From Azospirillum sp. 412522 (GTDB taxonomy: Bacteria; Pseudomonadota; Alphaproteobacteria; Azospirillales; Azospirillaceae), in assembly GCF_019805165.1 (NCBI RefSeq), contig NZ_RWIJ01000017.1, positions 1 through 64,000 on the forward strand: 64,000 nt of DNA, given 5' to 3'. The notes under the pieces are model-generated. The model was not told the origin of the DNA. It was given only the letters and a program-made list of their open reading frames with translations, and did not search any database. The first letter of the stretch is position 1. Each line of letters opens with the position of its first letter. Of this stretch, positions 34,622 through 43,561 are shown one piece after another. Made by a program: the position numbers and the translations under genes.

Positions 34622-34662
34622 CGAAAAGGCCGCCGCACCCGGTCGGTGCGGCGGCCTTTTCG
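34622..34662 (-). terminator. Rho-independent terminator of the DJ-1/PfpI gene
   Basis: Perfect 18-bp arms (34622-34639 and 34645-34662) with a 5-base loop, containing AAAAGG on one side and CCTTTT on the other. It lies 20 bp beyond the stop of the minus-strand DJ-1/PfpI gene and is the strongest terminator in the window. The rest of the 34433-34681 gap has no gene; it carries the promoter side of the chemoreceptor. Confidence 0.92.
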
Positions 34663-34681
34663 GGGCCGGCTGAGGATGGAA

Positions 34682-35245
34682 TCAGGCGGCCTTGCGAACG
34701 GAGCCCAGCTCGGTGAACAGCTTCACCACGGCTTCGACGAACTCGTTCAGCTGGTCCTGGCCCAGCGCCGAGACCGTGATGTCGTCGACGACCAGAGCCT
34801 CTTCGCTGATCTTGCCGCCGGCGGCGGTCAGATCGGCGCGGTAGGCTTCCGGGGCGGCCAGCAGACGGCCGCGCAGCTTGCCGGGGATGGCGAGCAGCTG
34901 GATGCCCTGGTCGATGGCGGCAATCGGCTTGCCGGCATCGAGGAAATGGCCGACGATGCGGCGGGTGTGGGCCGACTGCTGCAGCTTCGCCACGCTGCGC
35001 TCACCGCCCGGCAGCAGCAGCATGTCGAAGTCGGCGCCGAGCGCCTCGCTCAGATGCTTGTCCACCGGGAAGTAATGGCCCCAGGACTTGCCGTGCCAGC
35101 CGTTGACCAGACCCGTCTCGGTCGAGATGGTACGCAGCGTGGCGCCGGTCTTGATCAGGGCGCGTTGCGGCTCGGTCATCTCCGCTTCTTCGAAGCCGTT
35201 GGAGACGAGGATGGCGATGGACTTTCCTGCGAGCGATTGATCCAT
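34682..35245 (-). CDS. DJ-1/PfpI-family protein lacking the nucleophile Cys
   Basis: A 187-residue protein with the flavodoxin-like PfpI fold: start SIAILVSNGFEEAEMTEPQRAL with the conserved Glu19, then DMLLLPGG. At the nucleophile elbow, where PfpI/YhbO relatives have AAICHGPQLL, this protein has AAIDQGIQLL, so Cys becomes Asp112 and His becomes Gln113. That makes ordinary protease, glyoxalase or deglycase chemistry unlikely; a binding or structural stress role is possible (inference). ATG 35245 is preferred over 35263 because AAGGA lies nine bases before it. Its terminator follows at 34622-34662. Confidence 0.85.
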   Translation of the reverse strand: MDQSLAGKSIAILVSNGFEEAEMTEPQRALIKTGATLRTISTETGLVNGWHGKSWGHYFPVDKHLSEALGADFDMLLLPGGERSVAKLQQSAHTRRIVGHFLDAGKPIAAIDQGIQLLAIPGKLRGRLLAAPEAYRADLTAAGGKISEEALVVDDITVSALGQDQLNEFVEAVVKLFTELGSVRKAA

Positions 35246-35701
35246 ACTGTCTTGTCCTTTCATCGTTTCACCAAAGAACGCCGGAGCATCTCCGATGGCC
35301 TGTCCGCCAGGGGAGAACCCGCCGGGGCAAGAGGCGGTCGGGAAACGGTCATCGCCGCGCAAGCGGTTGCGCGGCGGCCAGTTCCGCCCGCCGGTGGCCC
35401 GAGGTCGGGGTGCCGGCGTGTGGGACCTTTACGTCCCGGATCGGTTTGTTTTCAGCATGCGGACTTAATTGGTCCCGATACGGCCCCAAGTCAACAAGGG
35501 ATTCCGCGGCGCACCCAAGCTCGCGGCGCTCCGGATTCGGCCGCAGCCGGTGGATTCCGTCGTATTTTCCAGCCCAGTTCAAGACTTTCGACCGAGGCGG
35601 GCCGTACCACCGGTTGATGTCGCGCAGGGCTGCCATACCACAGGGGCTTGGCTTTGCCGACGGTTTATTCCGGAAGAACCGCCATCCGACGGGCCGAACA
35701 T
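35246..35701. other. Long non-coding interval upstream of the DJ-1/PfpI gene
   Basis: About 455 bp with no gene that I can support on either strand. A perfect hairpin CGCCGCGCAA (35353-35362) / TTGCGCGGCG (35367-35376) with GCGG loop would lie in the leader of the DJ-1/PfpI message. A second small one is GGGAC/GTCCC at 35422-35437. The middle (35440-35640) is less GC-rich. It could hold a long leader or a small RNA, but nothing here proves it. Confidence 0.4.
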
Positions 35702-35736
35702 AAAAAAAGCGGCCGGGAGGGAGGGCCCCCCGGCCG
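35702..35736 (-). terminator. Rho-independent terminator of aceA
   Basis: Arms CGGCCGGG (35710-35717) and CCCGGCCG (35729-35736) are perfect, with the loop able to pair further (AGGG/CCCC). On the minus strand the stem is followed by seven T (35708-35702). It lies 85 bp beyond the aceA stop codon. Confidence 0.85.
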
Positions 35737-35820
35737 TCGGCAAGTCAAAGCATCAGCCGTTCGAAAAGATCCAGCTCGCACACTGGATCACGGACCAATC
35801 CCGTTGATCGGAACCTGCGA

Positions 35821-37098
<1,278 letters not shown>

Positions 37099-37296
37099 GG
37101 GTCAGGTTCCTTTTGTCCGGTGCGCCCGGTCGATCGGGGCGGAACTGGGGTCTCGGGGCGGGCCTTATGTCGGTCCCGGCATCCGGTTGCGGGCAGTGGC
37201 GTTTCCTCCCGCCTTGCTCTGCCGTCCGGTGTCTTCGGGGCCGCTTGCGCTTTACAGCGCGGCCGTGAACCAAGACTTAAACCCGGCCCGAGTGCG

Positions 37297-37378
37297 TTGC
37301 AATAAGCCCTTGTTTGTAAAAAGGTCCGTTTGTAAACTGCCGTCTTCACAAAGCTGTAAATCAGTAAATCTTGTAAAG
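37297..37378. promoter_or_regulatory. Cluster of TTTGTAAA-type motifs, candidate ScfR/RamB operators
   Basis: Within about 80 bp: TTGCAA (37297-37302), TTTGTAAA (37313-37320), TTTGTAAA (37329-37336), CTTCACAAAG (37344-37353, inverted form), CTGTAAA (37354-37360) and CTTGTAAAG (37370-37378). RamB of Corynebacterium, a relative of the adjacent regulator, binds an AAACTTTGCAAA-like site, which resembles these. The cluster covers the promoter side of the regulator and faces aceA. The whole aceA-regulator gap is 37099-37390 and has no gene. Confidence 0.5.
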
Positions 37379-37390
37379 CGGAGAGGCGCG

Positions 37391-38842
37391 GTGGCGAGCA
37401 TGGAAAAGAAGGCGATGCTGGGGCCGAAGGTCCGCCGCCTGCGCCGCGACCAGGGCCTGACCCAGGCGCAGATGGCCGACCAGCTCGGCATCTCCCCCAG
37501 CTACCTGAACCTGATCGAGCACAACCAGCGCCCCGTCACGGTGCCGCTGCTGCTGAAGCTGGGCCAGCAGTTCGGCGTCGATCTCCAGGCCTTCGCCGAG
37601 GATGAGGAAAGCCGGCTGGTGGCCGGCCTGCGCGAGGTGTTCGCCGACCCGCTGTTCGACGGCTCCGACATCAAGAACCAGGATTTCCGCGAGCTGGCGG
37701 CGGTGGCGCCGACGCTGGGGCAGGCGGTGGTGGCGCTCTATCGCGGCTTCCGCGGGGCGCGCGACGATCTCCAGGCCCTGTCGGAGCGGGTGGCCGACCG
37801 CGAGAAGCTGCATCTGGTGCAGGCCACCGGCTTCCCGCAGGACGAGGTGCGCGACCTGTTCCAGGCCCACTCCAACCATTTCCCGGAGCTGGAGGCGGCG
37901 GCGGAAAGCCTGTGGCAGGACGGCAAGCTGGAACGCGGCGACCTCTATCGCGGGCTGGTCGACTGGCTGAACACCCAGCACAGCGTGCGCGTCCGCCTGC
38001 TGCCGTCGGAGGTGATGGGCTATGCGGTGCGCCGCTTCGACCGCCACAGCCGGCGCATCCTGCTGTCGGAGATGCTGGCGCCGTCGGGCCGCACCTTCCA
38101 ACTGGCCTGTCAGATCGCGCTGCTGCGCCACCGCGACCTGCTGAACGGCATCGTCGACGCCGCCAATTTGTCGGACGACGAGGCGCGGCGGCTGACCCGG
38201 ATCGGGCTGGCGAATTACTTTGCGGCGGCGGTGCTGATGCCCTATGCCCGCTTCCACGAGGCGGCGACCCAGGTCCGCTACGACATCGAGATCCTGCGGC
38301 GGCGCTTCGACGCCTCCTTCGAGCAGGTCTGCCACCGGCTGACCACCCTGCACCGGTCGGGGGCCAAGGGCGTGCCCTTCTTCTTCATGCGGGTGGACAG
38401 CGCCGGCAACGTGTCGAAGCGCTTTTCCGGCGCCGGCTTCCATTTCGCCCGTTTCGGCGGCGGCTGCCCGCGCTGGATCGTCTATGAGGCCTTCCGCACA
38501 CCGGGCAAGATCCACAGCCAGATGGCGGAGATGCCGGACGGCACCGCCTATTTCTCCATCGCCCGCACCGTGGTGAAGGCCGGTGGCGGCCACCGCAGCC
38601 CGCCGCAGCAGTTCGCCGTGGCGCTTGGCTGCGACGTCCAGCATGCGGCTCAGGTCACCTATGCGGACGGGTTCGACCTGTCCAACACCGACGCGGCGAC
38701 GCCGATCGGGGTCAATTGCCGGCTCTGCCCGCGGCTCGACTGCTCGCAGCGGGCGTTTCCGCCGCTGAATCATCGGCTTATCGTCGACGAGAACCTGCGT
38801 GGCCTGTCGCCCTACCTGTTCGCCCCGCCCAGCGCCGAATAG
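37391..38842 (+). CDS. ScfR/RamB-type short-chain acyl-CoA-responsive regulator
   Basis: A 483-residue XRE-family regulator. N-terminal HTH (about 10-65): KVRRLRRDQGLTQAQMADQLGISPSYLNLIEHNQRP, seen in LTQAQMADQLGISPSYLNLIE. The middle resembles the ImmA/IrrE-like (DUF955) domain with ANYFAAAVLMPYARF but I see no intact HExxH, and the C-terminal DUF2083-type part has a cysteine cluster CRLCPRLDCSQRAFPP. Relatives control isocitrate lyase and propionate/acetate genes. The GTG at 37391 lies four bases after GGAGAGG and fits best; ATG 37400 is the alternative. It faces aceA divergently. Confidence 0.9.
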   Translation: MASMEKKAMLGPKVRRLRRDQGLTQAQMADQLGISPSYLNLIEHNQRPVTVPLLLKLGQQFGVDLQAFAEDEESRLVAGLREVFADPLFDGSDIKNQDFRELAAVAPTLGQAVVALYRGFRGARDDLQALSERVADREKLHLVQATGFPQDEVRDLFQAHSNHFPELEAAAESLWQDGKLERGDLYRGLVDWLNTQHSVRVRLLPSEVMGYAVRRFDRHSRRILLSEMLAPSGRTFQLACQIALLRHRDLLNGIVDAANLSDDEARRLTRIGLANYFAAAVLMPYARFHEAATQVRYDIEILRRRFDASFEQVCHRLTTLHRSGAKGVPFFFMRVDSAGNVSKRFSGAGFHFARFGGGCPRWIVYEAFRTPGKIHSQMAEMPDGTAYFSIARTVVKAGGGHRSPPQQFAVALGCDVQHAAQVTYADGFDLSNTDAATPIGVNCRLCPRLDCSQRAFPPLNHRLIVDENLRGLSPYLFAPPSAE

Positions 38843-38850
38843 AACGGCAC

Positions 38851-38864
38851 TTGATCGGGATCAA
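38851..38864. promoter_or_regulatory. Perfect FNR/ANR-type box upstream of fpr
   Basis: TTGATCGGGATCAA matches the FNR consensus TTGAT-N4-ATCAA at every fixed position. It starts 9 bp after the regulator stop and is flanked by the direct repeat ACGGCAC at 38844-38850 and 38871-38877. A TATAAAT at 38917-38923 could be the -10 of the fpr promoter, which would put the box around -70, a class I activator distance. The gap 38843-39077 contains no other gene. Confidence 0.7.
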
Positions 38865-39077
38865 TGTTGTACGGCACGGAGTGTGTTGTTTGCCGGAAAG
38901 CCCGTCATTTGACTGGTATAAATCCGTGGCCTTCGACCGGGTTTGTTGATAGGTTTCGGCCGTTGCGTCGCGGCAGCTCCGCTCGTGTCATCGCGCCGGC
39001 CACCTGAACGCAGCGTCCCGGACTTCTGTATTGAACATTGCCAACAGAGCTTGGCCTCGACAGGTTTTGGAACGCCC

Positions 39078-39851
39078 ATGAGCAACTTGATCAAAGAGCG
39101 CGTGCTGACCGTTCACCACTGGACCGACACGCTGTTCAGCTTCACCACCACGCGCGATCCGTCCTTCCGCTTCCTGCCGGGGCAGTTCACCATGATCGGG
39201 CTGGAGGTCGAAGGCCGGCCCCTGCTGCGCGCCTACAGCCTGGTCAGCGCCCATTACGAGGAGACGCTGGAGTTCTTCAGCATCAAGGTGCAGGACGGCC
39301 CGCTGACCTCGCGGCTCCAGCATCTGAAGGAAGGCGACACGCTGCTGGTGAACCGCAAGGCGACCGGCACGCTGATCGCCGACAACCTGCTTCCCGGGCG
39401 GAACCTGTATCTGCTGAGCACCGGCACCGGCCTGGCGCCGTTCCTCAGCATCATCAAGGACCCGGAGATGTACGAGAAGTTCGACCGGGTGATCCTGACC
39501 CACGGCACCCGCACCGTGGCGGAGCTGGCCTATGACGACCTGATCCACCACAGCCTGCCGGAGAACGAGTTCTTCGGCGAGCAGGTGAAGGAAAAGCTGC
39601 TCTATTACCCGACCGTGACGCGCGAGCCCTTCCGCAACCAGGGCCGCCTGACCACGCTGATGGAGACCGGCAAGCTGTACGAAGACCTCGGCCTGCCGGA
39701 ACTGGACGCCGAGAAGGACCGCGTGATGATCTGCGGCAGCCCGGCGATGCTGGCCGAGACCACCGCGATGATGGAAAAGCGCGGCTTCGTCATGGGCACC
39801 AACGGCGAGCCGGGCGGCTTCGTGATCGAAAAGGCGTTCGTGGAGCGGTGA
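39078..39851 (+). CDS. fpr: Ferredoxin/flavodoxin--NADP+ reductase
   Basis: A 257-residue FAD protein of the bacterial subclass I Fpr type. FAD motif RAYSLVSA (RxYS), NADP region LLSTGTGLAPFLSII, VILTHGTRTVAELAY, MICGSPAML, and the typical end AFVER rather than a terminal aromatic residue. It exchanges electrons between NADPH and ferredoxin or flavodoxin, for example for nitrogenase or oxidative-stress repair. The ATG at 39078 starts the canonical sequence; the open frame upstream lies in the promoter. A perfect FNR box upstream suggests oxygen-linked control. Confidence 0.95.
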   Translation: MSNLIKERVLTVHHWTDTLFSFTTTRDPSFRFLPGQFTMIGLEVEGRPLLRAYSLVSAHYEETLEFFSIKVQDGPLTSRLQHLKEGDTLLVNRKATGTLIADNLLPGRNLYLLSTGTGLAPFLSIIKDPEMYEKFDRVILTHGTRTVAELAYDDLIHHSLPENEFFGEQVKEKLLYYPTVTREPFRNQGRLTTLMETGKLYEDLGLPELDAEKDRVMICGSPAMLAETTAMMEKRGFVMGTNGEPGGFVIEKAFVER

Positions 39852-39895
39852 GGGTGCCGGCTTTCGGGCCGCGCCGGAGTTTCGTGCGTTCTACC

Positions 39896-39935
39896 GGAGT
39901 CCGTCAGGCGCTCGCCAAAGCACCTGACGGACTCC
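39896..39935. terminator. Hairpin after fpr
   Basis: Perfect 13-bp arms GGAGTCCGTCAGG (39896-39908) and CCTGACGGACTCC (39923-39935) with a 14-base loop, 45 bp after the fpr stop. No T-run follows, so it may rather protect the 3' end of the message. Confidence 0.6.
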
Positions 39936-40034
39936 CGGCTTCCGGTTTTCCGTGTGATCGGCTCAAGCGATCCCACTTGCACCGATCGCGCTACAGAGCT
40001 GGTTGCAGCCCGGATGCGTCGTTATGGTGGTGTG

Positions 40035-40643
40035 ATGGCAGACGCGGCCGACCAAATCATCGAGATTTACCGAAGGCATGGCCTTGCGTGGGAGTCCGCT
40101 CGCGGCCGCAGCCTCTTCGAGAAGGTCTGGCTTGATCGTTTCCAAGCGCTTCTGCCGTGTGGGGGCGCTGTACTGGATCTGGGCTGCGGCAGCGCCGACC
40201 CCGTGGCGCGCTATTTCATTGAGCGCGGGTTCGCGGTGACGGGGGTCGATACGTCTCCGCCTCTTCTCGGACTCGCCCGGGAGCGGTTTCCCGAGCATCG
40301 CTGGCTGTTGTCGGACATGCGCGGACTGTCCTTGCCCAGGCGTTTTGACGGCATCCTGGCCTGGAACAGCTTCTTTCATCTGCGCTGGGACGACCAACGG
40401 CGGATGTTCGAGGTTTTTCAGCGCCATGCGGCGCCGGCCGCCGCTCTCATGTTCACCAGTGGCCCCGCGCATGGAGAGGCGATCGGCGCTCTCCAGGGAG
40501 AACCTCTGTTCCATGCCAGTTTGGACGGGGATGAATACCGTGCGCTGCTGGATGCGAACGGGTTCGACATCTTGGCGTATGTACGGGAGGATCCTGACTG
40601 CAACGGTCACACGGTTTGGCTGGCGCGCGCCCGGTCGGGCTGA
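40035..40643 (+). CDS. SAM-dependent methyltransferase, class I
   Basis: A 202-residue protein. Motif I is VLDLGCGSADPVARYFIERG, the acidic end of strand 2 is VTGVDTS, and post-motif FDGILAWNSFFHLRWDDQ is the typical methyltransferase-11/25 pattern. It lacks a recognisable substrate domain. Start ATG 40035 is a compromise: an earlier in-frame start at 39954 would lie close to the fpr hairpin, and no strong ribosome site marks either. Its codon use is a little less GC-biased than its neighbours. The substrate is unknown. Confidence 0.8.
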   Translation: MADAADQIIEIYRRHGLAWESARGRSLFEKVWLDRFQALLPCGGAVLDLGCGSADPVARYFIERGFAVTGVDTSPPLLGLARERFPEHRWLLSDMRGLSLPRRFDGILAWNSFFHLRWDDQRRMFEVFQRHAAPAAALMFTSGPAHGEAIGALQGEPLFHASLDGDEYRALLDANGFDILAYVREDPDCNGHTVWLARARSG

Positions 40644-40788
40644 TGACGCCGGTTACAGCGGCTTGCGCTTCATCCTGAACGCACGAAGGCCATGGACCTG
40701 CACAAAGTGGCGTCCCGGCGGAATAAACTTCCCCTGCCGCCGGTTTACCGAATTGTGACGAAGGCACGTCACTCAATCCTTGACCGAC

Positions 40789-40818
40789 TGGGCGCGTCTC
40801 CTCCGGGGGACGCGCCCA
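40789..40818 (+). terminator. Rho-independent terminator after the methyltransferase gene
   Basis: Arms TGGGCGCGTC (40789-40798) and GACGCGCCCA (40809-40818) are perfect over 10 bp with a 10-base loop and are followed by CTTTCTT. It lies 145 bp after the methyltransferase stop. The remaining gap to 40914 contains no visible gene. Confidence 0.75.
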
Positions 40819-40914
40819 CTTTCTTATCGAGCCGGTGAATAAAAACGCCGTCCGGCCTGTTGGTGCGACGGTCGCCGTTCAAACCGTCAAGCCTTTGGTG
40901 TAGACATCCCGCCC

Positions 40915-42696
40915 ATGCGCCTGATCCTCATCCTCGCCGCGCTGCTCGTCGCCGGCCTCGCCAATCTCGCCGTCTGGTCCCTGCCGAACCGTCCGGTGCC
41001 GCTAGACCCGCCGCCCGGCGGCAAGCTGCGCAGCGTGTCCTTCGCGCCCTTCCGCGACGGGCAGAGCCCGCTGACCGGAGTCCTGCCCTCCACCGCCCAG
41101 ATCGAGGAGGACCTCGTCGCGCTGGCCCCGCAGGTGGCCGGCATCCGCACCTACACCTCGCTGGAAGGCTTGCAGGTGGTGCCGGAACTGGCGCGCAAGC
41201 ACGGCATGCAGGTCACCATGGGGGCGTGGCTGTCCTCGCGGACCGACAAGAACGAGGCGGAGATCGCCTCGCTGATCGACCTCGCCAACCGCTATCCCGA
41301 CGTCATCACCCGCGTCATCGTCGGCAACGAGGTGCTGCTGCGCCGCGAGCTGACGCCGGAGCAGGTCGCCGGCTACATCGACCGCGTCAAGGCGGCGGTG
41401 AAGCAGCCGGTGTCCTATGCCGACGTCTGGGAGTGGTGGCTGAAATACCCGCAGATCGCGGACCATGTCGATTACCTGACCATCCATCTGCTGCCTTATT
41501 GGGAGGACGTGCCGGCCGGCGTCGAGGCTGCCACCGAGCGCATCCGCCAGAGCTACCGCACCATCGCCCACCGCTTTCCCGGCAAGCCGATCCTGGTCGG
41601 CGAGACCGGCTGGCCGACGCAGGGGCGCTCGCGCGGGGCCGCCGTGCCGGGGCTGGTCAACAAGGCGAAGTTCGTCAACGCCTTCGTCCGCATGGCCGAG
41701 CAGGAGGGCTTCGACTACAACGTCATCGAAGCCTTCGACCAGGAGTGGAAGGCCAAGCTGGAGGGCACGGTCGGCGGCCATTGGGGCCTCTACAACGCCG
41801 ACCGTACGCCGAAATTCTCGCTGGCCGGACCGGTCGTCGGCAACGTCGCGTGGCCCTGGCTGTTCGCGGCGTCCAGCGGCCTGACGCTGGTGCTGCTGGG
41901 CGGGCTGGCCCTGCTGCGCCGCCATCTGCCGGGCACCGGCTGGGCGGTGCTGATCCTGCTGGCGCAGGCGCTGTCGATCCTCTATGTCCGCGCCGCCTTC
42001 CTGGCGGAGCATGGCAAGCATTACTGGCAGGACACCACGCTGGCGGTGGTGATGCTGGCGCTGACCGCGGCGTTGTCGCTGGCGGTGCTGCTGACCGCCC
42101 ACCGCACGCTGGCGAGCGGCGGGCTGGCGATCGAGCCGCTGGTCGGACTGCGCCACGCCCGCCCGGCCCTGACCCGCACCGAGCGGGTGGGGCGGTGGAG
42201 CGCCGTCGCGCTGGGCGCCGCGGCGCTGGCCTGGTCGCTGCTGATCGTCTATGACGGCCGGTACCGCGATTTCCCCAACCCGTATCTGCTGATCCCGGCG
42301 GTGGCGCTGCCGGCGCTGGGGCTGATCCGCGCCGCCCGCCGTCCGGTCGGGACGGAGACGCGCGGCGCGCTGGGCATCGCCAGCCTGTTCCGTCCGGCGG
42401 TTCCCGCCGCGGATGGCGAGCCGCGCGGCCTGTGCGGCGCCGTCCGCCGCCTGCCGGTCGAGGCGGTCCTGGGCTTCGGGCTGCTGCTGGGCGCGCTGCT
42501 GACCGTGGTGGCCGAGGGCTTCGTGCCGCTCGAGTCGCTGATCTACGGACAGCTGCCCTTCCTGGAGGCGCTGCACGAGGTCGACTGGACGCGGCCGAAC
42601 TGGGAGGCGCTGGGCTGGGCCGGCCTTCAGGTCCTGCTGGCGCTGCCCTTCCTGGCCGGCGTGTGGAGCGCCCGGCATCCGCGGCGGCGTATTTGA
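40915..42696 (+). CDS. GH17-family beta-1,3-glucanase/transglucosylase fused to a membrane domain
   Basis: A 593-residue protein. An N-terminal signal-anchor (LILILAALLVAGLANLAVW) precedes a GH17 catalytic domain (about 35-310): VAGIRTYTS, the acid/base Glu in IVGNEVLLR and the nucleophile Glu in LVGETGWPTQG. After about 315 there are seven hydrophobic segments, for example WLFAASSGLTLVLLGGLALL and VLGFGLLLGALLTVVAEGF. Relatives act on cyclic or linear beta-1,3-glucans in rhizobia, often fused to a GT2 synthase; here the GT2 part is missing and only the membrane part remains. Probably periplasm-facing. Confidence 0.85.
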   Translation: MRLILILAALLVAGLANLAVWSLPNRPVPLDPPPGGKLRSVSFAPFRDGQSPLTGVLPSTAQIEEDLVALAPQVAGIRTYTSLEGLQVVPELARKHGMQVTMGAWLSSRTDKNEAEIASLIDLANRYPDVITRVIVGNEVLLRRELTPEQVAGYIDRVKAAVKQPVSYADVWEWWLKYPQIADHVDYLTIHLLPYWEDVPAGVEAATERIRQSYRTIAHRFPGKPILVGETGWPTQGRSRGAAVPGLVNKAKFVNAFVRMAEQEGFDYNVIEAFDQEWKAKLEGTVGGHWGLYNADRTPKFSLAGPVVGNVAWPWLFAASSGLTLVLLGGLALLRRHLPGTGWAVLILLAQALSILYVRAAFLAEHGKHYWQDTTLAVVMLALTAALSLAVLLTAHRTLASGGLAIEPLVGLRHARPALTRTERVGRWSAVALGAAALAWSLLIVYDGRYRDFPNPYLLIPAVALPALGLIRAARRPVGTETRGALGIASLFRPAVPAADGEPRGLCGAVRRLPVEAVLGFGLLLGALLTVVAEGFVPLESLIYGQLPFLEALHEVDWTRPNWEALGWAGLQVLLALPFLAGVWSARHPRRRI

Positions 42697-42771
42697 CCTC
42701 AGGCGGCCATTGCGCGAACCGCCGCGCTGTGGATTGATGGACGGGTCCCTGACACACCGGAGACCCGATCC

Positions 42772-43398
42772 ATGTCCCCCGACCTGTGGCTCGCCTTTGC
42801 CGCCGCCTCCGCCATCATGCTGATGATCCCCGGGCCGACGGTGCTGATCGTCGTCTCCTATGCGTTGGGCCATGGGCGGAAATCGGCCATGGCGACGGTG
42901 GCCGGGGTGGCGCTGGGCGACTTCACGGCGATGACCGCCTCGATGCTGGGGCTGGGGGTGCTGCTGTCGACTTCGGCGGCGCTGTTCACCCTGCTGAAGT
43001 GGGCTGGTGCGGCCTATCTGGTCTATCTTGGCATCAAGCTGTGGCGGGCGCCGGTCCGGGCCGCCGAGACCGTGGCCGACGAGTCGGCGGTGCGGCCCTG
43101 GCGCATGATGCTGCACACCTATGCCGTCACCGCGCTGAACCCCAAGAGCATCGTCTTCTTCGTCGCCTTCCTGCCGCAGTTCCTCGATCCCGGCCGGCCG
43201 CTGGCCGGACAGATGGTGGTGATGGAGGCGACCTTCCTGGTGCTGGCGACGCTGAACGCCGCCGGCTACGCCATGCTGGCCTCGGCGGCGCGGCGGGCGG
43301 TGCGGACGCCGTCGGTGCAGCGGACGGTCAACCGGGTCGGCGGGTCGCTGCTGGTGGGCGCCGGGCTGCTGACGGTCGCCTGGAAACGGACGGCCTGA
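42772..43398 (+). CDS. LysE/RhtB-family amino-acid exporter
   Basis: A 208-residue protein with about six membrane segments. N-terminal PGPTVLIVVSYALGHGRKSAMATVAGVALGD is the RhtB signature (MIPGPT ... GxxxG), then LKWAGAAYLVYLGIKLWRAP and ALNPKSIVFFVAFLPQFLDP, both family hallmarks. It exports an amino acid such as homoserine, threonine or lysine across the inner membrane; specificity cannot be read. Monocistronic, 75 bp after the GH17 gene. Confidence 0.92.
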   Translation: MSPDLWLAFAAASAIMLMIPGPTVLIVVSYALGHGRKSAMATVAGVALGDFTAMTASMLGLGVLLSTSAALFTLLKWAGAAYLVYLGIKLWRAPVRAAETVADESAVRPWRMMLHTYAVTALNPKSIVFFVAFLPQFLDPGRPLAGQMVVMEATFLVLATLNAAGYAMLASAARRAVRTPSVQRTVNRVGGSLLVGAGLLTVAWKRTA

Positions 43399-43561
43399 CG
43401 GCGGAGGGGCTGACGGGGATCGAGGCGCAGCAATGGTGCGAGCACGCCGTTTCATTGACAAACTATTATAACTTCACTGAAAATTGTCGGCGTATCGGGG
43501 GATGCACGCGCCGGTAACTTTCTTGAGGCCGGACGGAGCGAAGCGAACCGCGGGGGCGGTG

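Noticed and set aside
37391..38842. Toxin-antitoxin or phage-type XRE/ImmA pair
   Set aside because: The HTH and ImmA-like parts are in one 483-residue protein with the C-terminal domain of ScfR/RamB, and it faces isocitrate lyase; no phage genes are near.
43455..43472. TTGACA and TATAAC in front of the HD-GYP gene as a promoter
   Set aside because: The two hexamers are only 6 bp apart, too close to be a -35/-10 pair. Either could belong to a different promoter, but no partner is clear.
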